Assembly (NCBI GenBank): GCA_900769945.1
Contig: CAAGIO010000032.1
Location: forward strand, 1 to 23,664
Origin: Bacteroidales bacterium
GTDB lineage: Bacteria > Bacteroidota > Bacteroidia > Bacteroidales > F082
Direction: 5' to 3'
DNA: 23,664 nt
A program made the position numbers and the translations under genes. How positions within the stretch are numbered: the stretch's first letter is position 1; each line of letters starts with the position of its first letter. Shown here piece after piece: positions 21,785 through 23,664 of this stretch. Under the pieces are notes generated by a model, which saw only the letters and a program-made list of their open reading frames with translations, ran no database searches and had not been told where the DNA came from.

Positions 21785-23383
21785 ATGAGAGCGGCAATTA
21801 AATCACTAATCATCTGTTCGGCTTTAAGCCTGACGATTGCGGTCAACGCACAGACACTAAATTGTAACCCCGACACGAACGGGGAAGGCGGTTCCATCTT
21901 GGAGCAAGAGTTACATCAGGGTTTAACAAACAGAGACTTGCCGCAGCAGTATTGGGTTGATATAGTCACGGAGCAGCCGGAGGGCTATGTGGTTGACGAC
22001 AACGGCGACGTGCATATCTACTCCGCCGAGGCTCTCGCTTGGCTCAGCTCTGTCTCCAACGGACTCAACGGGCAGCAAGCCGACGACTTTGAAGGTAAGA
22101 TGGTGACACTTGAGGCAAATGTGGATATGTCGTCAGCCATCTGGACAGCCATTGCAGAGGGAGAACTCGAAGACACAAGCCCTGACAAGCTGAGGTTTAG
22201 CGGGAAATTCGATGGCAACGGCTTTGTAATCAGCGGAATAACACTTTCATTGGGTTATAAGAGGACTCAAACATCTGTAAGTTTCTTCGGGGCACTCGAA
22301 GGCGCACATATTGAGGACGTGGTGCTGCGCCATGCCCATGCAGAGGGATACCAAAGCCATGACGGAAAGTTCTTCGTCAGTGCAGACCTTGTTGAAGAAT
22401 CACGCACTACGGTCATCGACCGCTGCTTCGTCGAGTTTGATGAAATATTAAAATACACCTCATATAGGCAAAACACCGCACTCTTCGGCTATTATAATAA
22501 CGGCATCATCAGGAACTGCATGGCCGTATTACACAAGGCAGATGTCACCTCAGAAGACCATGAAGACAACCTAAGCCTTTTCGTATGGCAAAACACCGGC
22601 ACTATTGAGAACTGCGCCTCCATTGCCGATTCCGTACACTGGGGATATCACTATTACTTAACAGGTATCGCTGAGATAAACCATGCCTCCGGCACTATTG
22701 AGAACTGCTACTCCTACATAGGCGACTTTTGGGGTGAGTACGGAATGCCTTTTGAGCAGGTGCCAAGAGCCGGTATCTGCTGGGAGAACTACGGACAGGT
22801 TAAGAACTGCTATTACAACATGTGGCCTGGCTCCGACGAGCACTTGGATGAATGCCATTCCTTCTATGACTCTCCGGTTAACACTTCCTATGGTGGAGAA
22901 ATAACCGAGACCGCGAGTTTCATGCCCACACCTTATTTCCAACAACCCTACTGGGTTCTTAATAACTCGGTCAATATCACAAGCCCTTCAGGTTTTATTT
23001 ACTCCACCGACGAGCTTCAGCAGGCTCTGTTTTACTGGGTGCTCGGAAGGCAGGAAACCGGACAGTACCTGTGGTGGTGTGCCGATGAGTCCTTCTTCCC
23101 AAACAACATGCCTTCACTTTGTGAGATTGACATTAACTCCATTCAGGAGGAATCCACTCTGAAGAGTTGCCCCGTCTATCCCAACCCGGCTGACGACGTG
23201 TTCAGAATCGACGGAATAGTGCCGGACGAGACCCTCATCTACAACGCCCTCGGACAGTTGGTGAAGTCCGTCAACGCCACTAATGAAGTCAGCGTCAGCG
23301 ACCTCCCCGCAGGAGTTTATCTGCTACGCATTACCGATAATGATGGCACAACCTTCACCTCAAGGCTCTCTATAAGCAGGTAG
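21785..23383 (+). CDS. type IX secreted beta-helix/GLUG-like surface protein
   Basis: 532 residues. Signal peptide at about 1-22 (IICSALSLTIAVNAQ). The C-terminal type A sorting domain spans about 462-532: CPVYPNPADDVFRID, IYNALGQLVKSV, VSDLPAGVYLLRI and a Ser-Arg end. The sorting domain directs export through the type IX system and cell-surface attachment or release. The middle (about 60-345) has the FSGKFDGNGFVISGI pattern of GLUG/pectate-lyase-like beta-helix proteins. It also has repeated G-x-[IV]-x-N-C turns (cysteines at 214, 245, 277, 308, 342). No catalytic site recognised; carbohydrate or adhesive binding is possible. Two tandem promoters precede it, a 16-bp hairpin follows, and long direct repeats flank it on both sides. 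Confidence 0.88.
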   Translation: MRAAIKSLIICSALSLTIAVNAQTLNCNPDTNGEGGSILEQELHQGLTNRDLPQQYWVDIVTEQPEGYVVDDNGDVHIYSAEALAWLSSVSNGLNGQQADDFEGKMVTLEANVDMSSAIWTAIAEGELEDTSPDKLRFSGKFDGNGFVISGITLSLGYKRTQTSVSFFGALEGAHIEDVVLRHAHAEGYQSHDGKFFVSADLVEESRTTVIDRCFVEFDEILKYTSYRQNTALFGYYNNGIIRNCMAVLHKADVTSEDHEDNLSLFVWQNTGTIENCASIADSVHWGYHYYLTGIAEINHASGTIENCYSYIGDFWGEYGMPFEQVPRAGICWENYGQVKNCYYNMWPGSDEHLDECHSFYDSPVNTSYGGEITETASFMPTPYFQQPYWVLNNSVNITSPSGFIYSTDELQQALFYWVLGRQETGQYLWWCADESFFPNNMPSLCEIDINSIQEESTLKSCPVYPNPADDVFRIDGIVPDETLIYNALGQLVKSVNATNEVSVSDLPAGVYLLRITDNDGTTFTSRLSISR

Positions 23384-23410
23384 AAGACACATTATTCTGG
23401 CACTACCCTT

Positions 23411-23455
23411 ATTCTCTAAGAATGTGCGACAACAAGCCACACATTCTTAGAGAAT
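23411..23455 (+). terminator. 16-bp perfect hairpin after the type IX cargo gene
   Basis: ATTCTCTAAGAATGTG (23411-23426) pairs perfectly with CACATTCTTAGAGAAT (23440-23455) around a 13-nt loop, 27 bp past the stop. No U-run follows, only TCCTTCC, so termination or 3'-end protection is inferred. The last base of the right arm is the first base of repeat copy 2. Confidence 0.7.
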
Positions 23456-23664
23456 TCCTTCCTTCCGCCTTACACTTTAGAATTCTCTGTTTGTCAATAC
23501 TCATTCTTTTTTCATAATGCAAAACTCATAACGAACAATTGACAATCACCGCCCACATCCCATTGACCATTGACTATCGACTATTGACCATCACTACACC
23601 ATTGTGTTACAACTGATTAGACAAACCCATAACAATCCATATCATTTATTTCTTGACATTTCAG
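23455..23664 (+). repeat. long direct repeat, copy 2, running to the window edge
   Basis: 210 bp corresponding to 21400-21602, with the 7-nt insertion TATTGAC and six base changes. The window ends at TTGACATTTCAG, where copy 1 continues into its promoter, so the true right boundary is not visible. No gene lies between 23384 and the edge. Confidence 0.95.
23562..23589 (+). repeat. ATTGACN heptamer array, four units
   Basis: Units read ATTGACC, ATTGACT, ATCGACT, ATTGACC, followed by ATCACTA, one unit more than the matching array at 21507-21527. Confidence 0.85.

Noticed and set aside
21507..23589. CRISPR-like array from the ATTGACN units
   Set aside because: Units are 7 nt and contiguous without spacers, and no cas genes are present.
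21400..23664. Insertion sequence or composite transposon made of the flanking repeats
   Set aside because: There is no transposase frame, no terminal inverted repeats and no target-site duplication; the repeats are direct and contain promoter sequence, so duplication fits better.

Overview
The window looks like a chromosomal segment of an uncultured Bacteroidales (Bacteroidota) bacterium, probably a gut or rumen type. Three things support this: ten sites matching the Bacteroidota promoter -7 box TAnnTTTG (several preceded by a TTTG or TTG -33 element), a cargo protein with a type IX secretion sorting domain, and protein families typical of the order (TPR-PD40-OmpA, LPP20-like, PEGA-formylglycine-generating-enzyme fold, FatA/B-like acyl-ACP thioesterase, ADP-forming acyl-CoA ligase). 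No rRNA, tRNA, CRISPR array or transposase was seen.

Left part, minus strand (1-9424). A two-gene unit encodes a secreted LPP20/NTF2-like protein and a PEGA/formylglycine-generating-enzyme-fold protein that runs off the left edge. Next comes a compact ffh-folD-OmpA unit, in which folD and the TPR-PD40-OmpA gene overlap by an ATGA. Upstream of it is a separately transcribed membrane LTA-synthase/sulfatase-like enzyme.

Middle (9425-15728). Three intergenic spaces carry back-to-back promoters. yggS and nadE (PLP homeostasis, NAD synthesis) read rightwards and converge on a leftward pair: a collagen-like lipoprotein and a membrane-anchored PHP-like hydrolase. A rightward overlapping trio follows (EamA transporter, SpoU rRNA/tRNA methyltransferase, acyl-ACP thioesterase) and converges on the peroxiredoxin bcp.

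Right part, plus strand (15815-23664). A lipid-kinase-family protein precedes an ADP-forming acetyl/acyl-CoA ligase. Then come an integral membrane protein with a structured leader, a class I fumarate hydratase with a strong terminator, and a 485-bp gene-free stretch rich in repeats and promoters. That stretch drives a 532-residue type IX secreted beta-helix-like protein.

Most of the window is housekeeping. The accessory and most unusual part is the right end. The type IX cargo gene sits between two ~200-bp direct repeats of about 97% identity, which differ by one unit of an ATTGACN heptamer array. The window stops inside the second copy, so the gene plus repeat may be one unit of a tandem or dispersed array. 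Other points worth a look are the regular cysteine ladder in that protein, the hairpin leader at 18832-18880, the PHP-like membrane protein paired with a collagen-like lipoprotein, and the changed catalytic motif of the thioesterase. Several apparent TTG/GTG starts lie inside promoter -7 boxes and were moved to internal ATGs.
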